Of a stretch of 64,000 nt of DNA, positions 38,763-48,845 are shown piece by piece. The stretch's first letter is position 1; each line of letters opens with the position of its first letter. Origin of the DNA: CAWEHU01 sp963808965 (GTDB taxonomy: Bacteria; Pseudomonadota; Alphaproteobacteria; Acetobacterales; Acetobacteraceae); assembly GCA_963808965.1 (NCBI GenBank), contig CAWEHU010000029.1, positions 186,001 through 250,000 of the forward strand, given 5' to 3'. Below the pieces are notes generated by a model that worked only from the letters and a program-made list of their open reading frames with translations, made no database searches and had not been told where the DNA came from. Made by a program: the position numbers and the translations under genes.

Positions 38763-41700
38763 TCAGCCCGCCATGACGACCCGAGACGAGGCGTCGGGAA
38801 GCTTTGTTCCACCTTCGCTTTTCTGCTCGGGCTTGCCACGTAGTTTCGCAAGCAACTGTGCCTCTTGCGCCTTGGCGTGCTCGGTATGGCGTTTGCGGAT
38901 CGGTCCATAACCACGTATCGCATCGGGAATCGAAGCGAGCTCCACCACGGTGGCGTGATTGTTGGGATCGAGCGCAGCCGTCACCTCGTCGATCAGCCGC
39001 TCGTACTCGGCGATCAGCCGGCGGTCGGCTTTGCGGTCCTCCGAGTAGCGGAACGGATCAAGGATGCTGCCGCGAACGGACCGCATCCGCGCCAGGGTAC
39101 GGAAAGCCCGCAACATGCGCTGGCCGCTATAGGCCCGCTTGCGCGGCTCGCCCGTGACCGAATTGGGCTTGGTCCAGAGGGGAGGCGCCAGATGGAAGAC
39201 AAGCTTGTAGTCGCCTTCGAACATCGCACCGATCCGTTCGATGAATCCTGTCTTGGTGAACAGTCGTGCGACTTCGTACTCGTCCTTGTACGCGAGCAGC
39301 TTGTAGTAGCAGCGCGCGACCGCTTCGGTCAGTTCCGTATGCCCCGGCGCGCGCTCGGCTTCCACCTCGCGAACCCGCCGGACCAGTGCGGCGTAGCGGC
39401 GCGCGTACCGGGCACTCTGATAGGAGGTCAGGTCCGCGACCCGACGCTCGATCCTCTCGTCCAGGGTCGACGATAGGCGGCGCGACTCCGATACCGCGTC
39501 CGGGGGAGTCGCGGCGGTTGCCACTGCGGCGAGGTCGAGGGCAGCACGCCGCCCCCAGAGGAAACTTCCCTTGTTCATCTCGACCGCGACGCCGTTCATC
39601 TCGATCGCCTTGAAAATGGATTCGGCCGAAACGGGAAGCAACCCCTTCTGATACGCGTAGCCGATCATGAATAGGTTTGTCGCGATGGAGTCACCCATGA
39701 GCGACGTCGCGAGCCTGGTGCCCGGAACGAAATCGGCCCGTTGAGATCCGGCGGCCTCGGCGATGAGCTCTTCCATATCGCTGAGGGGAAACTGCGGATC
39801 CCGCACATGCACCGTATCTCCCGTCCTGGCCTGAGCGGCGAAGGTGCGAACGAAATCGCTCGTGACCGAAAAGTCGCTGTTGATGACGGCGCGCGTGAAT
39901 CCAGCACGCATCTTCTGGAGCGACTCCTCCGCGGCCGCGACCACGATGTCGCATCCGACAACCAGGTTCGCGTCCCCCGCCGCGATGCGCGATGCGTAGA
40001 GTTGCTCCTGCCGCGCGGCGATGCGGATATGCGACCAGACGGGGCCACCTTTCTGCGCGAGGCCGGCCATGTCGAGGACCGAAACGCCCTTGCCCTCGAA
40101 CGTCGCCGCGACGCCGAGCAACGCTCCGATGGTCACCACACCCGTTCCGCCGACGCCGGTGACGAGAATGCCGTAGGGTTCATCGACCGGAGCGATGGGC
40201 GGCTCCGGCAATTCCTGGGGCGCCGGCCCGCCGATAGAGGCGCCCTGCTTGGTCGAGCCCGGCGCCTCGGCAACGGCGAGACCCCCGACGGACCCCAATC
40301 CGCCGACGGATCCCATTCCGCCCGCCGGTTCGAGTGCGCGACCTTTGCGCAACTTGCCCCCCTCCACGGTCACGAAGCTGGGGCAGAACCCTTCCACGCA
40401 GGAATAGTCTTTATTGCATGAGGACTGATCAATCTCCCGCTTGCGGCCGAACTCAGTTTCAATCGGAACCACCGACATGCAGTTCGACTTCGCGCTGCAA
40501 TCGCCGCAACCCTCGCACACGCGATCGTTGATGACGACGCGCTTCGCCGGGTCGGGATAGGTTCCCCGCTTGCGCCGACGCCGCTTTTCCGCGGCGCAGG
40601 TCTGATCATAGACCAGGACGGAAACGCCGGCATATTGCCGCAGCTCGCGTTGGGTCGCGTCCAGCTCCCGGCGATGCCGGACCGGAACGCCGGAAGGCAG
40701 CCCGGTCTCGCCCCGATACTTGTCGGGATCGTCCGTCACCACGACGATGCGCTCGACCCCTTCGGCGGAGACTTGGCGCACGATCTGCGGCACGGTCAAC
40801 GTCCCGTCGACCTGCTGCCCGCCGGTCATCGCCACGGCGTCGTTGAAAAGGATCTTGTAGGTGATCGGCACTTTGGCAGCCACCGCCTGACGGATCGCGA
40901 GGAGGCCGGAATGGGCGTAAGTGCCATCGCCAAGATTGGCGAACACGTGAGGCGTCGTCGTGAACGGCGCCTGGCCGATCCAGGCAACACCCTCGCCGCC
41001 CATCTGACTGAAAGTCTGCGTGGCGTTCGGATAGATCCAAAGGGCCATGTAATGGCAGCCGATGCCGGCGAGCGCGCGGCTGCCTTCGGGCACTTTGGTC
41101 GAGGTATTGTGCGGACAACCGGAACAGTAATGCGGCAGCCGCAGAATGCTCGTGTGGTGCCGTCTGAGCAATTCCTCCTTGGCCGCCAGAAACTCCAGCT
41201 CCTGCCGGATGCGCTCGCTCGTGTGGAAGCGCGCGATGCGCTTGGCGATGACCCGCGCGATGATCGCCGGGTTTAGCTCGCCGGCCGCGGGCAGTTGCCA
41301 ATCGTGCACGGGTAGTTCCCACTCGCCTTTGTCGTCGTACTTCCCGATGACGCGCGGGCGAACGTCTTCGCGCCAATTGTAAAGTTGCTCTTTCAACTGG
41401 TACTCAAGAAACTGCCGCTTCTCCTCGACGACCAGGATCTCCTCCAGTCCCTCCGCGAAATGGCGCACACCTTCCGCGTCGAGCGGCCAGGTCATTCCAA
41501 TCTTGTAGACCCGAAGCCCGATCTCGGCCGCACGCCCCTCGTCGATGCCGAGCGCGTCCAGAGCCTGCCGGACGTCGAGATAGGATTTGCCCGTGGCGAC
41601 GATACCAAGCCGCGCCTTCGGACTGTCGATCACCACGCGGTTGAGTTGGTTCGCGCGCGCATAAGCCATCGCGGCATAGGCTTTGTACCGCTGAAGCCGG

Positions 41701-42488
41701 AGCTCTTGATCCAGCGGCTGATCCGGCCAGCGGATGCTGAGTCCTCCGGGCGGCATCTCGAAATCGGTGGGCAGCCGTGTCTCGACCCGGTGCGGATCGA
41801 CGATGACGGAAGCCGAGGTCTCGACCGTGTCGGCGATCGCCTTCATCGCCACCCAAGAGCCCGAGAAGCGCGACATCGCCCAGCCGTGCAGGCCGAGATC
41901 GAGAAATTCCTGAACGCCCGCCGGATTCAGCACCGGGATCATCGCCGCGCTGAAGATGTGATCGCTTTGATGTGGCAGCGTGGACGATTTCGCGCCGTGG
42001 TCGTCGCCTACCACGACCAACACGCCGCCCCGGGACGAGGTGCCGGCGGCGTTGGCGTGCTTGAACACGTCGAGACTCCGGTCCGCGCCCGGCCCCTTGC
42101 CGTACCACATGGCGAAGACGCCGTCGTATTTCGCGCCTTGGAACAGGTTGACCTGTTGCGAGCCCCAGACGGCCGTCGCCGCGAGTTCCTCGTTCACGCC
42201 CGGCTGGAACTCGACGCAGCTTTCGGCGAGGCGCTTCTTCGCCTTCCAGAGCGATTGATCGAGACTGCCCAGAGGCGAGCCTCGATAGCCGGAGACGAAA
42301 CCGGCCGTGTTGAGGCCCGCCTCCTGATCGCGCAGCTTCTGCAACATCAGAAGCTCGACCAGGGCCTGAATGCCGGACAGGTATACCCGGGAGGAGCGAG
42401 GCGGCTTCGCGGGCCACGGACCCGGGAGTGGACCACCCGATCCATTGTCGCCAGGAGCGCCCGAGACGGGCTGAGTGACATCCAGCAT
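38763..42488 (-). CDS. fused indolepyruvate:ferredoxin oxidoreductase
   Basis: This enzyme oxidatively decarboxylates aryl-2-oxoacids to acyl-CoA with thiamine diphosphate and iron-sulfur clusters. The 1,241-residue single chain fuses the alpha (IorA-like) and gamma/beta (IorB-like) parts. In order it shows a pyrimidine-binding domain (GFVSGYRGSPLGSLDQ), a thiamine diphosphate domain (NLGDGTYAHSG, LFNDAVAMTGGQ), cysteine motifs CEGCGDCSAKSNC and CNKDYSCVEGFC, a Gly/Ser linker with GSVGGL copies, and the gamma domain (GVGGTGVVTIGALLG). I chose the ATG at 42488; a GTG at 42524 is in frame. It heads the dctPQM unit. Confidence 0.93.
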   Translation of the reverse strand: MLDVTQPVSGAPGDNGSGGPLPGPWPAKPPRSSRVYLSGIQALVELLMLQKLRDQEAGLNTAGFVSGYRGSPLGSLDQSLWKAKKRLAESCVEFQPGVNEELAATAVWGSQQVNLFQGAKYDGVFAMWYGKGPGADRSLDVFKHANAAGTSSRGGVLVVVGDDHGAKSSTLPHQSDHIFSAAMIPVLNPAGVQEFLDLGLHGWAMSRFSGSWVAMKAIADTVETSASVIVDPHRVETRLPTDFEMPPGGLSIRWPDQPLDQELRLQRYKAYAAMAYARANQLNRVVIDSPKARLGIVATGKSYLDVRQALDALGIDEGRAAEIGLRVYKIGMTWPLDAEGVRHFAEGLEEILVVEEKRQFLEYQLKEQLYNWREDVRPRVIGKYDDKGEWELPVHDWQLPAAGELNPAIIARVIAKRIARFHTSERIRQELEFLAAKEELLRRHHTSILRLPHYCSGCPHNTSTKVPEGSRALAGIGCHYMALWIYPNATQTFSQMGGEGVAWIGQAPFTTTPHVFANLGDGTYAHSGLLAIRQAVAAKVPITYKILFNDAVAMTGGQQVDGTLTVPQIVRQVSAEGVERIVVVTDDPDKYRGETGLPSGVPVRHRRELDATQRELRQYAGVSVLVYDQTCAAEKRRRRKRGTYPDPAKRVVINDRVCEGCGDCSAKSNCMSVVPIETEFGRKREIDQSSCNKDYSCVEGFCPSFVTVEGGKLRKGRALEPAGGMGSVGGLGSVGGLAVAEAPGSTKQGASIGGPAPQELPEPPIAPVDEPYGILVTGVGGTGVVTIGALLGVAATFEGKGVSVLDMAGLAQKGGPVWSHIRIAARQEQLYASRIAAGDANLVVGCDIVVAAAEESLQKMRAGFTRAVINSDFSVTSDFVRTFAAQARTGDTVHVRDPQFPLSDMEELIAEAAGSQRADFVPGTRLATSLMGDSIATNLFMIGYAYQKGLLPVSAESIFKAIEMNGVAVEMNKGSFLWGRRAALDLAAVATAATPPDAVSESRRLSSTLDERIERRVADLTSYQSARYARRYAALVRRVREVEAERAPGHTELTEAVARCYYKLLAYKDEYEVARLFTKTGFIERIGAMFEGDYKLVFHLAPPLWTKPNSVTGEPRKRAYSGQRMLRAFRTLARMRSVRGSILDPFRYSEDRKADRRLIAEYERLIDEVTAALDPNNHATVVELASIPDAIRGYGPIRKRHTEHAKAQEAQLLAKLRGKPEQKSEGGTKLPDASSRVVMAG

Positions 42489-42728
42489 GAGAACCACCGA
42501 CGATGATGCCGGCACCACGCCCACGAACCCTACCGAGTATCGCGAACGGCGCCGCTAAGAGAGCTTATCCCGGGCCAGGCGACCGACAAGGCCCCATCGT
42601 GCTGGTCAGAGGTGTCGCGAATGGCGGCTCAGCCTTACGGTGCCCATCCCGCGACAAACGTCGCTTCCACTTCCCGCCCTCTCTCTCCATGATGCCGCAC
42701 CACGCCAAGCGATCCGGGGAGAAGGCTC

Positions 42729-45015
42729 ATGGCGGACGGCAGCGCCGAACAGCGCACCGCGCGGGTGTCGGCCGAGGAGGCGCTTGCGCTGCATTCCAGC
42801 GGGCGGCCCGGGAAGCTCGAGATCCGGATCAGCAAGCCGCTCACGACCGCACGCGACCTTTCGCTCGCCTACTCGCCGGGGGTGGCGGAACCTTGTCTGC
42901 ACATCCATCGCGACACGTCACTCGCCTACGACTACACGACCAAGGGCAACATGGTCGCGGTCATTTCAAACGGTACGGCCGTGCTCGGGCTCGGCAATCT
43001 CGGCGCCGTGGCGAGCAAGCCCGTGATGGAAGGCAAGGTCGCGCTGTTCAAGCGCTTCGCCGACGTGGACGGAATCGACCTCGAGATCGGCACGGAAGAC
43101 GTGGACGCATTCGTCGCGAGCGTGCGCTATCTTGGTCCGGGCTTCGGCGGCATCAATCTCGAAGACATCAAGGCGCCGGAGTGTTTCATCATCGAGCAGC
43201 GATTGCGCGAGCTGATGGACATACCGGTCTTTCACGACGACCAGCACGGCACCGCGATCGTCGCGGCAGCGGGTCTCATCAATGCGTGCCACCTCACCGG
43301 ACGGCAACTGCGGGACACGAAGCTCGTCGTGAACGGCGCGGGAGCGGCAGCGATAGCCTGCGTCGAACTCTTGAAGGCGATGGGCGTGCGGCCGGAGCAC
43401 GTCATCCTCTGTGATACCAAGGGCGTTGTGTATCAGGGCCGCCGTGAGGGCATGAATCAGTGGAAATCCGCCCACGCGGTCGGGACCAAGGCGCGGACGC
43501 TCGCGGACGCGGTCGAGGGCGCGGACGTGTTTTTCGGGCTCTCCATCAAGGGCGCGCTCAGCCAAGCCATGGTCCGCAGCATGGCGAACCAGCCGATCAT
43601 CTTCGCCATGGCAAATCCCGATCCGGAAATCACGCCCGAGGACGCACGCGCCGTCAGCCGCGATGCGATCATCGCCACGGGCCGCAGCGATTACCCGAAC
43701 CAGGTCAATAACGTGCTCGGCTTTCCGTATATTTTTCGCGGCGCGCTGGATGTCCGTGCCAGCACGATCAATGAAGCGATGAAGATCGCCGCGGCCGAGG
43801 CATTGGCGAAACTCGCGCGGGAAGACGTGCCGGACGAGGTGCACCACGCATCGGCGGGCAGCAAGCTTAGTTTCGGACCGGACTACATCATCCCGAACGC
43901 CTTCGATCCGAGGCTGATTGCCTGGGTACCGCCCGCCGTCGCAAAGGCGGCGATGGACAGCGGGGTTGCGCGCAAGCCGCTCGCCGATTTGCGGCGCTAT
44001 GCGCGGGATCTGTCGGGGCGGCTCGATCCCACGGCGAACGCGCTCGACGCCATCATGGAGAGCGTGCGGGAGGCGCCGAAGCGTGTGGTGTTCGCGGAAG
44101 GCGAAGAAGAAAAGGTGGTGCGTGCGGCTGTCGCCTTCCGCAACGCGGGCTACGGAACACCGGTCCTGATCGGACGCGAGGAGCGGGTGAAAGCTCCGAT
44201 GGCAAGCCTCGGCCTCGGACTCGCCGAAGGCATCGAGATCCACAACGCGCGCATCTCCAGCGCCAACCGGCGATACGCGGATTATCTCTACGAGCGCTTG
44301 CAGCGCCGCGGATATCTCTTCCGCGATTGCCAGCGCATGGTGAACCAGAACCGCAACGTGTTCGCGGCCTGCATGGTGGCGACGGGCGACGCCGACGCGA
44401 TGGTGACGGGGCTGACGCGCGGCGCGGCCGTGTGCCTGGCCGACATCGGCCTTGCGATCGACCCGATCGCGGCCGGGATCGCCTTCGGTCTTTCGTTGAT
44501 GGTCGGAATGCGAGGCCGGACGATCTTTATCGCCGACACGCTGATGCACTTCCGTCCGAACGCGGAGGAGATGGCGGATATCGCGATCGGCGCGGCACGG
44601 GCCGCGCGAGGACTGGGACACGAACCCCGCGTCGCCTTGCTGTCCCACTCGACATTCGGCAACCCGATGCACGCCGGCGCGGAGGTGATGCGGCGGGCAG
44701 TGGCGATCCTCAACTCGCGCAAGGTGGATTTCGAGTACCGACGGGGAGATGAGCCCGGACGTCGCACTGGAGCCGAGCTTGCGCGCGCTTTATCCGTTTT
44801 GCCGGCTCACCGGCCCGGCCAACATTCTCGTGATGCCGGGCCTGCACTCGGCGCACATCACGTCCCGCCTCGCGCCGCGTCTCGGCGGCGGGACGACGAT
44901 CGGGCCGCTGCTGATCGGGCTTACGAAGGCGGCGCAGATCGTCCCGATGGACGCATCGGTCAGCCAGATGGTGGACGTGGCCTGCCTGGCCGCCCACCAG
45001 GTCGTCGCCGGATAA
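42729..45015 (+). pseudogene. maeB: NADP-dependent malic enzyme with phosphotransacetylase-like domain (frameshifted near the end)
   Basis: MaeB decarboxylates malate to pyruvate with NADP+. The malic domain (residues 1-430) has SPGVAEPCLHI, DIPVFHDDQHGTAI, the NADP loop VVNGAGAAAIAC and FAMANPDPEI. The C-terminal half is the regulatory phosphotransacetylase-like domain (VVFAEGEEEKVVRA, VTGLTRG). After VDFEY the frame shifts. Removing one C of 44738-44739 gives EYDGEMSPDVALEP and runs to RPLAPRLGGGTTIGPLLIGL-like text and the TGA at 45015. The intact protein would be about 762 residues. It is divergent from the oxidoreductase gene. Confidence 0.93.
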
Positions 45016-45076
45016 GAGGGAACCAGGCAGACCTGGCGTCGCTTCCCGTTCCTGACGACCGGCTCAGGAGGACTCG

Positions 45077-45964
45077 ATGGCAGAACAGCTCCCGCTCGAC
45101 CCGCAGGCGGTCGCCGGGCACGCGGCTGCGGGCGACCCGACCCAGGAGGTGGCCCCTGACCTCGCCTATCGGCGACTCGGCATCGTGAACGTCGTGTTCT
45201 TCGGAGTTCCCGGTGCGGGGGACCGGAACTGGGTGCTGATTGACGCGGGCGTTGTAGGGACGGGTTCGCTGATCGTCTCCGCCGCCGCGCAGCGCTTCGG
45301 CGAGGGCGCACGTCCGGCGGCCATCGTCATGACCCATGCGCATTTCGATCATGTCGGCGCGCTCGTGGATCTCGCCGCGCAATGGGATGCGCCGGTATAC
45401 GCGCACGTGCTGGAGCGCCCCTATCTGGATGGAAGCGCCTCCTACCCGCCTCCCGATCCGCGCGTGGGCGGCGGCCTGATGTCGCTCCTCTCGCCCCTCT
45501 ACCCTCGGGGGCCGGTAAACGTCGGGGAGCGGCTCCGCACCTTGCCAGACGACGGAAGCGTGCCGGGAATGCCGGGCTGGCGCTGGCTGCACACACCGGG
45601 TCACAGCGTCGGCCATATCTCGCTTTGGCGGGAGGCGGACCGCACCATCGTCGCCGGAGACGCTTTCATCAGCACAAGGCAGGAATCGGCGTATGCGGTG
45701 GCGGCGCAGAGCCCCGAGCTGCACGGGCCGCCGAAATACTACACGAGCGACTGGGAAAAGGCGGGCGAGTCAGTGCGGAAGCTGGCGGCGCTCGAGCCGG
45801 AACTCGCCGTAACCGGGCACGGCCCGGCTTTGCGGGGGGCGATCATGCGCAAGGCGCTGCACGCGCTCGCTGACGATTTCGACCGGATCGCCGTTCCGGA
45901 GCAGGGCCGCTATGTCGAGCACCCCGCCCGCGCCGAAGATGGTAGCGCCTACCAGCGGTCTTGA
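45077..45964 (+). CDS. metallo-beta-lactamase-fold hydrolase
   Basis: A 295-residue dizinc hydrolase of the glyoxalase II/lactonase-like type. Metal ligands are visible in THAHFDH (His87, His89, Asp91, His92), HTPGHSVGH, the GDAF aspartate and VTGHGP. No signal peptide, so it is probably cytoplasmic. AGGAGG precedes the ATG. Substrate cannot be told from the sequence. It follows maeB by 61 bp on the same strand, but the link may be accidental. Confidence 0.9.
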   Translation: MAEQLPLDPQAVAGHAAAGDPTQEVAPDLAYRRLGIVNVVFFGVPGAGDRNWVLIDAGVVGTGSLIVSAAAQRFGEGARPAAIVMTHAHFDHVGALVDLAAQWDAPVYAHVLERPYLDGSASYPPPDPRVGGGLMSLLSPLYPRGPVNVGERLRTLPDDGSVPGMPGWRWLHTPGHSVGHISLWREADRTIVAGDAFISTRQESAYAVAAQSPELHGPPKYYTSDWEKAGESVRKLAALEPELAVTGHGPALRGAIMRKALHALADDFDRIAVPEQGRYVEHPARAEDGSAYQRS

Positions 45965-46082
45965 ACTCTCCGGCAATTCGTCCTGTTGAAGCGACGGCGT
46001 TCATCGCGGGCTTCTGCGCCAGCACGAAGTCACGCTGCGGTCGCAAGCAGCCGGAACTCGCGACTCGCAGCGTTACCGGAAT

Positions 46083-46814
46083 TTAGCCAACCGGTTCGGG
46101 AACGCGCGCCGGCTCCGGCTTCGGTGCTGTGCCGCTCTCGGTGATCATCTCGATCTTGCCGGTGATCTGGCCGCCATCCTCGACTTGCAGGCGCTTGCAC
46201 CGCGCGGTGCCGAGCACGCGTCCCGAAGCGCGGACAAGCAGACTGTTCCGTGCAGTCAGCGTGCCATCGATCACACCTGCGATTTCCGCGTCCTCGACCT
46301 GCACCTCACCCTTGAATACGCCGCCATGGGAAATCGCGAGCTCGGTCGCGTGGATCATCGAGGCTTCGACGGTGCCCTCCACGACGAGCCGTTCGGCATC
46401 CTGCACGGTCCCTTGGACGCTGATGCCGCGCCCGACGACCAATGTCCGGCGTTCGGACGGGTCCCGGACCGGCGGCCGGGCTGGCAGCGAAGCGGGACGA
46501 GGTCCCGCCGGTGGTGTCGGCGTCGGTTGGAGGTCGCGTGCTGGCAGGCTCGGGCTGGTCGGGTTGGTCGCGAAAGGTGTACGGGCCATGTTTGGCGCCT
46601 CTTTCAGAGGGGCGGGACGGAAGGGGGGTACGCCGAGACCGGTATCCGCGGATCCCGCGAGCGAACCGAACCGGCCGGCAGGACCGTTCGGAGAGCCGGT
46701 CGCACCCACGTTCCCGAGCTGCGAATCTCCGAACAAATCATTGGTAACGGCGGCTGCGGGAGAGGCATCTGGCTCGGCAACCTGCAAATCGTCGTGCTTG
46801 CGTCGTTTGAACAC
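46083..46814 (-). CDS. bactofilin (polymer-forming cytoskeletal protein)
   Basis: Bactofilins assemble without nucleotide into filaments that localise cell-wall or morphogenetic enzymes. The 243-residue product has a long Pro/Ser-rich disordered N-terminus (residues 1-120) and then a beta-helical DUF583 core: LVVGRGISVQGTVQDAERLV, VEGTVEASMIHATELAIS, GGVFKGEVQVEDAEIAGVID, LTARNSLLVRASGRVLG. A short Pro-rich tail ends the protein. It carries no signal peptide. No M23 endopeptidase partner, often found beside bactofilins, is seen here. Confidence 0.93.
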   Translation of the reverse strand: MFKRRKHDDLQVAEPDASPAAAVTNDLFGDSQLGNVGATGSPNGPAGRFGSLAGSADTGLGVPPFRPAPLKEAPNMARTPFATNPTSPSLPARDLQPTPTPPAGPRPASLPARPPVRDPSERRTLVVGRGISVQGTVQDAERLVVEGTVEASMIHATELAISHGGVFKGEVQVEDAEIAGVIDGTLTARNSLLVRASGRVLGTARCKRLQVEDGGQITGKIEMITESGTAPKPEPARVPEPVG

Positions 46815-46954
46815 GTGCTACCACCTGATCTGTGACACGCTCACATCGTATCGGCGGTTCGCCTAACACGGGCCGGCAATTCCAAACAACCGGGCACGCG
46901 GGCTTATCCCCAGGTTTCAGCATACGCACACCGTGCGTTGCTCACGCGCGCAAA

Positions 46955-47644
46955 TCATGAACGGCGCGTCCCGTTGCCGCGCGCGAGGGCGCGATCGAGC
47001 ACATGCACCATCGCCGCCGTGCCGATCACGGGAATCAATAGGTTGAGCAGCGGCAAATATCCCGCGAGCGCCAGGATTCCGCCCTGGGCGAGCACCACGC
47101 CGCGCTCGCGACGATACAGCCCCTCGGCTTCCGGCCGGCTCATCCGGCGCATCGCGACCGCGACGAAGAGGCCCCGCCCGATTGCGAACGCGCCGATCGC
47201 CCAGGCCAGCAAGAGCCCGATTCCGGGAATGAGCAACGCCAGGACGAGCGCGAGCAGATTGAGCAGAAGAATCCGCGCCCCCACCACGAGTTCATCCCAG
47301 AGCTGGATCGCGACCGGGGCGCCGCTTGCATCAGGAAGCGACGGATAAAAGCGATACTCGACCGCCCGCGCGATGCGCTCCATGAACAGCGTCCCGATGA
47401 CCGCGGCGACGGGCAGGAATAGCCAAAAGGCGAGCAGCGCGGCGCCGATCCCCCCGAGAAGATCCGCCGCCCACGCCCACCATCCATGCAGCGCCAGAAG
47501 GCGATGGACCGACCAGATCGCTCCGGCCAGCAGCAGCAGAAAGCTGGCCGCGGACCAAACGACGCTGCGCCAGACGACGCCCAGGAACACGGGGTCTTCG
47601 AGTTGGGCCACGGCACGGCCGATCGGGACGAAAAGAGCGTTCAT
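46955..47644 (-). CDS. EI24/CysZ-like integral membrane protein
   Basis: A 229-residue protein of the EI24 domain family (CysZ-type sulfate permeases and relatives). It begins MNALFVPIGRAVAQLEDPVF. Hydrophobic stretches include SVVWSAASFLLLLAGAIW, LLGGIGAALLAFWLFLPVAA, LNLLALVLALLIPGIGLLLA and LALAGYLPLLNLLIPVIG. The family's VEYRFYP motif sits in the loop after MERIARA. GGAG lies upstream of the ATG. It is divergent from the sugar kinase gene. A sulfate-transport role is not supported by neighbours. Confidence 0.85.
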   Translation of the reverse strand: MNALFVPIGRAVAQLEDPVFLGVVWRSVVWSAASFLLLLAGAIWSVHRLLALHGWWAWAADLLGGIGAALLAFWLFLPVAAVIGTLFMERIARAVEYRFYPSLPDASGAPVAIQLWDELVVGARILLLNLLALVLALLIPGIGLLLAWAIGAFAIGRGLFVAVAMRRMSRPEAEGLYRRERGVVLAQGGILALAGYLPLLNLLIPVIGTAAMVHVLDRALARGNGTRRS

Positions 47645-47722
47645 CGCGGGTTCTCCCGGAGATGCTGTTGCCGGAGCACAATCGGCAATGTTAGGCGGGG
47701 TGGACCCGACTGGAGTTCCGCC

Positions 47723-48715
47723 GTGACCGCTTCCCGCTTCGACATTCTCGGAATAGGCAACGCCATCGTCGATGTCGTGGCGCAGGCAAACGACGCATTC
47801 CTGTCGAAGCACGACATGCGCAAAGGGGCGATGACGCTGATCGACGCCGAGACCGCCGAATCGCTCTATGCGGCGATGCCGCCGGGCCAGGAAAGCAGCG
47901 GCGGTTCGGTCGCCAACACCTGCGCCGTGGCCGCCGGGCTTGGAGCGCGAGCGGCCTTCCTCGGCAAGGTGGCGGAGGACCAGCTCGGTCGCGTTTTCCG
48001 TCACGACATCGAGGCCGCCGGCGTCCATTTCCCTACCGTGCCGCTCCGCGACGGCACGCCGACGGCGCGTTGCCTGATCCTGGTCACACCCGAGGGTCAG
48101 CGTACGATGAACACCTATCTCGGCGCTTGCATCGCGTTCGGGGAGAGCGATGTGGATGCCGCTCTCGTCGCCGATGCCGCGATCGTCTACCTGGAGGGCT
48201 ATCTTTTCGATCCGCCCGCCGCTCAGGCGGCGTTCCGTCGCGCCGCGGAGGTCGCCCATTCGGCCGGCCGGCGGGTTGCCCTTTCGCTGTCCGACGCCTT
48301 CTGCGTGGATCGGCACCGGGCCGCATTTCGCGACCTGGTGGGCGGTCACGTCGACATCCTGTTCGCCAACGAGGCCGAAATCTGCAGTCTCTACGAGGAA
48401 AACGAGTTCGCGGATGCGGCCGAGCGGGCCCGGCGAGATGTGGCGCTCGCAGCGTTGACGAGGAGCGAGGCGGGCAGCCTTATCCTGCACGGCGAGAAGA
48501 CTATCCGGATCGCGGCCGAACCGGCGCGCGTCGTGGACACGACAGGGGCGGGGGACGCGTATGCCGCCGGATTCCTGACCGGCCTCACTGGGGGGCGCAC
48601 GCTACAGGTCTGCGGCCGTCTCGGCAGCCTGGCGGCGGCGGCCGTCATCGGACAGTACGGCGCCCGGCCTCCGCTGGATTTGCGGGGGCTGATCTCGGTG
48701 GCAACGCCGAGCTAG
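47723..48715 (+). CDS. PfkB-family carbohydrate kinase (adenosine kinase-like)
   Basis: A ribokinase-superfamily kinase of 330 residues starting with GTG (GGAG upstream): FDILGIGNAIVDVVAQ. It has GGSVANTCAVAAGLG (sugar/nucleoside-binding GG), the lid region around GKVAEDQLGRVF and the C-terminal anion-hole signature DTTGAGDAYAAGFLTG with the catalytic Asp. Alphaproteobacterial relatives of this length are usually annotated adenosine kinase, phosphorylating adenosine to AMP. That exact substrate is inferred. Confidence 0.92.
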   Translation: MTASRFDILGIGNAIVDVVAQANDAFLSKHDMRKGAMTLIDAETAESLYAAMPPGQESSGGSVANTCAVAAGLGARAAFLGKVAEDQLGRVFRHDIEAAGVHFPTVPLRDGTPTARCLILVTPEGQRTMNTYLGACIAFGESDVDAALVADAAIVYLEGYLFDPPAAQAAFRRAAEVAHSAGRRVALSLSDAFCVDRHRAAFRDLVGGHVDILFANEAEICSLYEENEFADAAERARRDVALAALTRSEAGSLILHGEKTIRIAAEPARVVDTTGAGDAYAAGFLTGLTGGRTLQVCGRLGSLAAAAVIGQYGARPPLDLRGLISVATPS

Positions 48716-48845
48716 AAGACGGGTCTCCTCACCCGGTTGTGAGCACTCCGGGGTCGAAACCGTGGGTTGGACAAACGTTTGAGTTTAGTGCCTCGCGGGC
48801 CGCGAGCGCGCAAACCGTACCTAATTGCCAGAGGAGAAAAGACCG

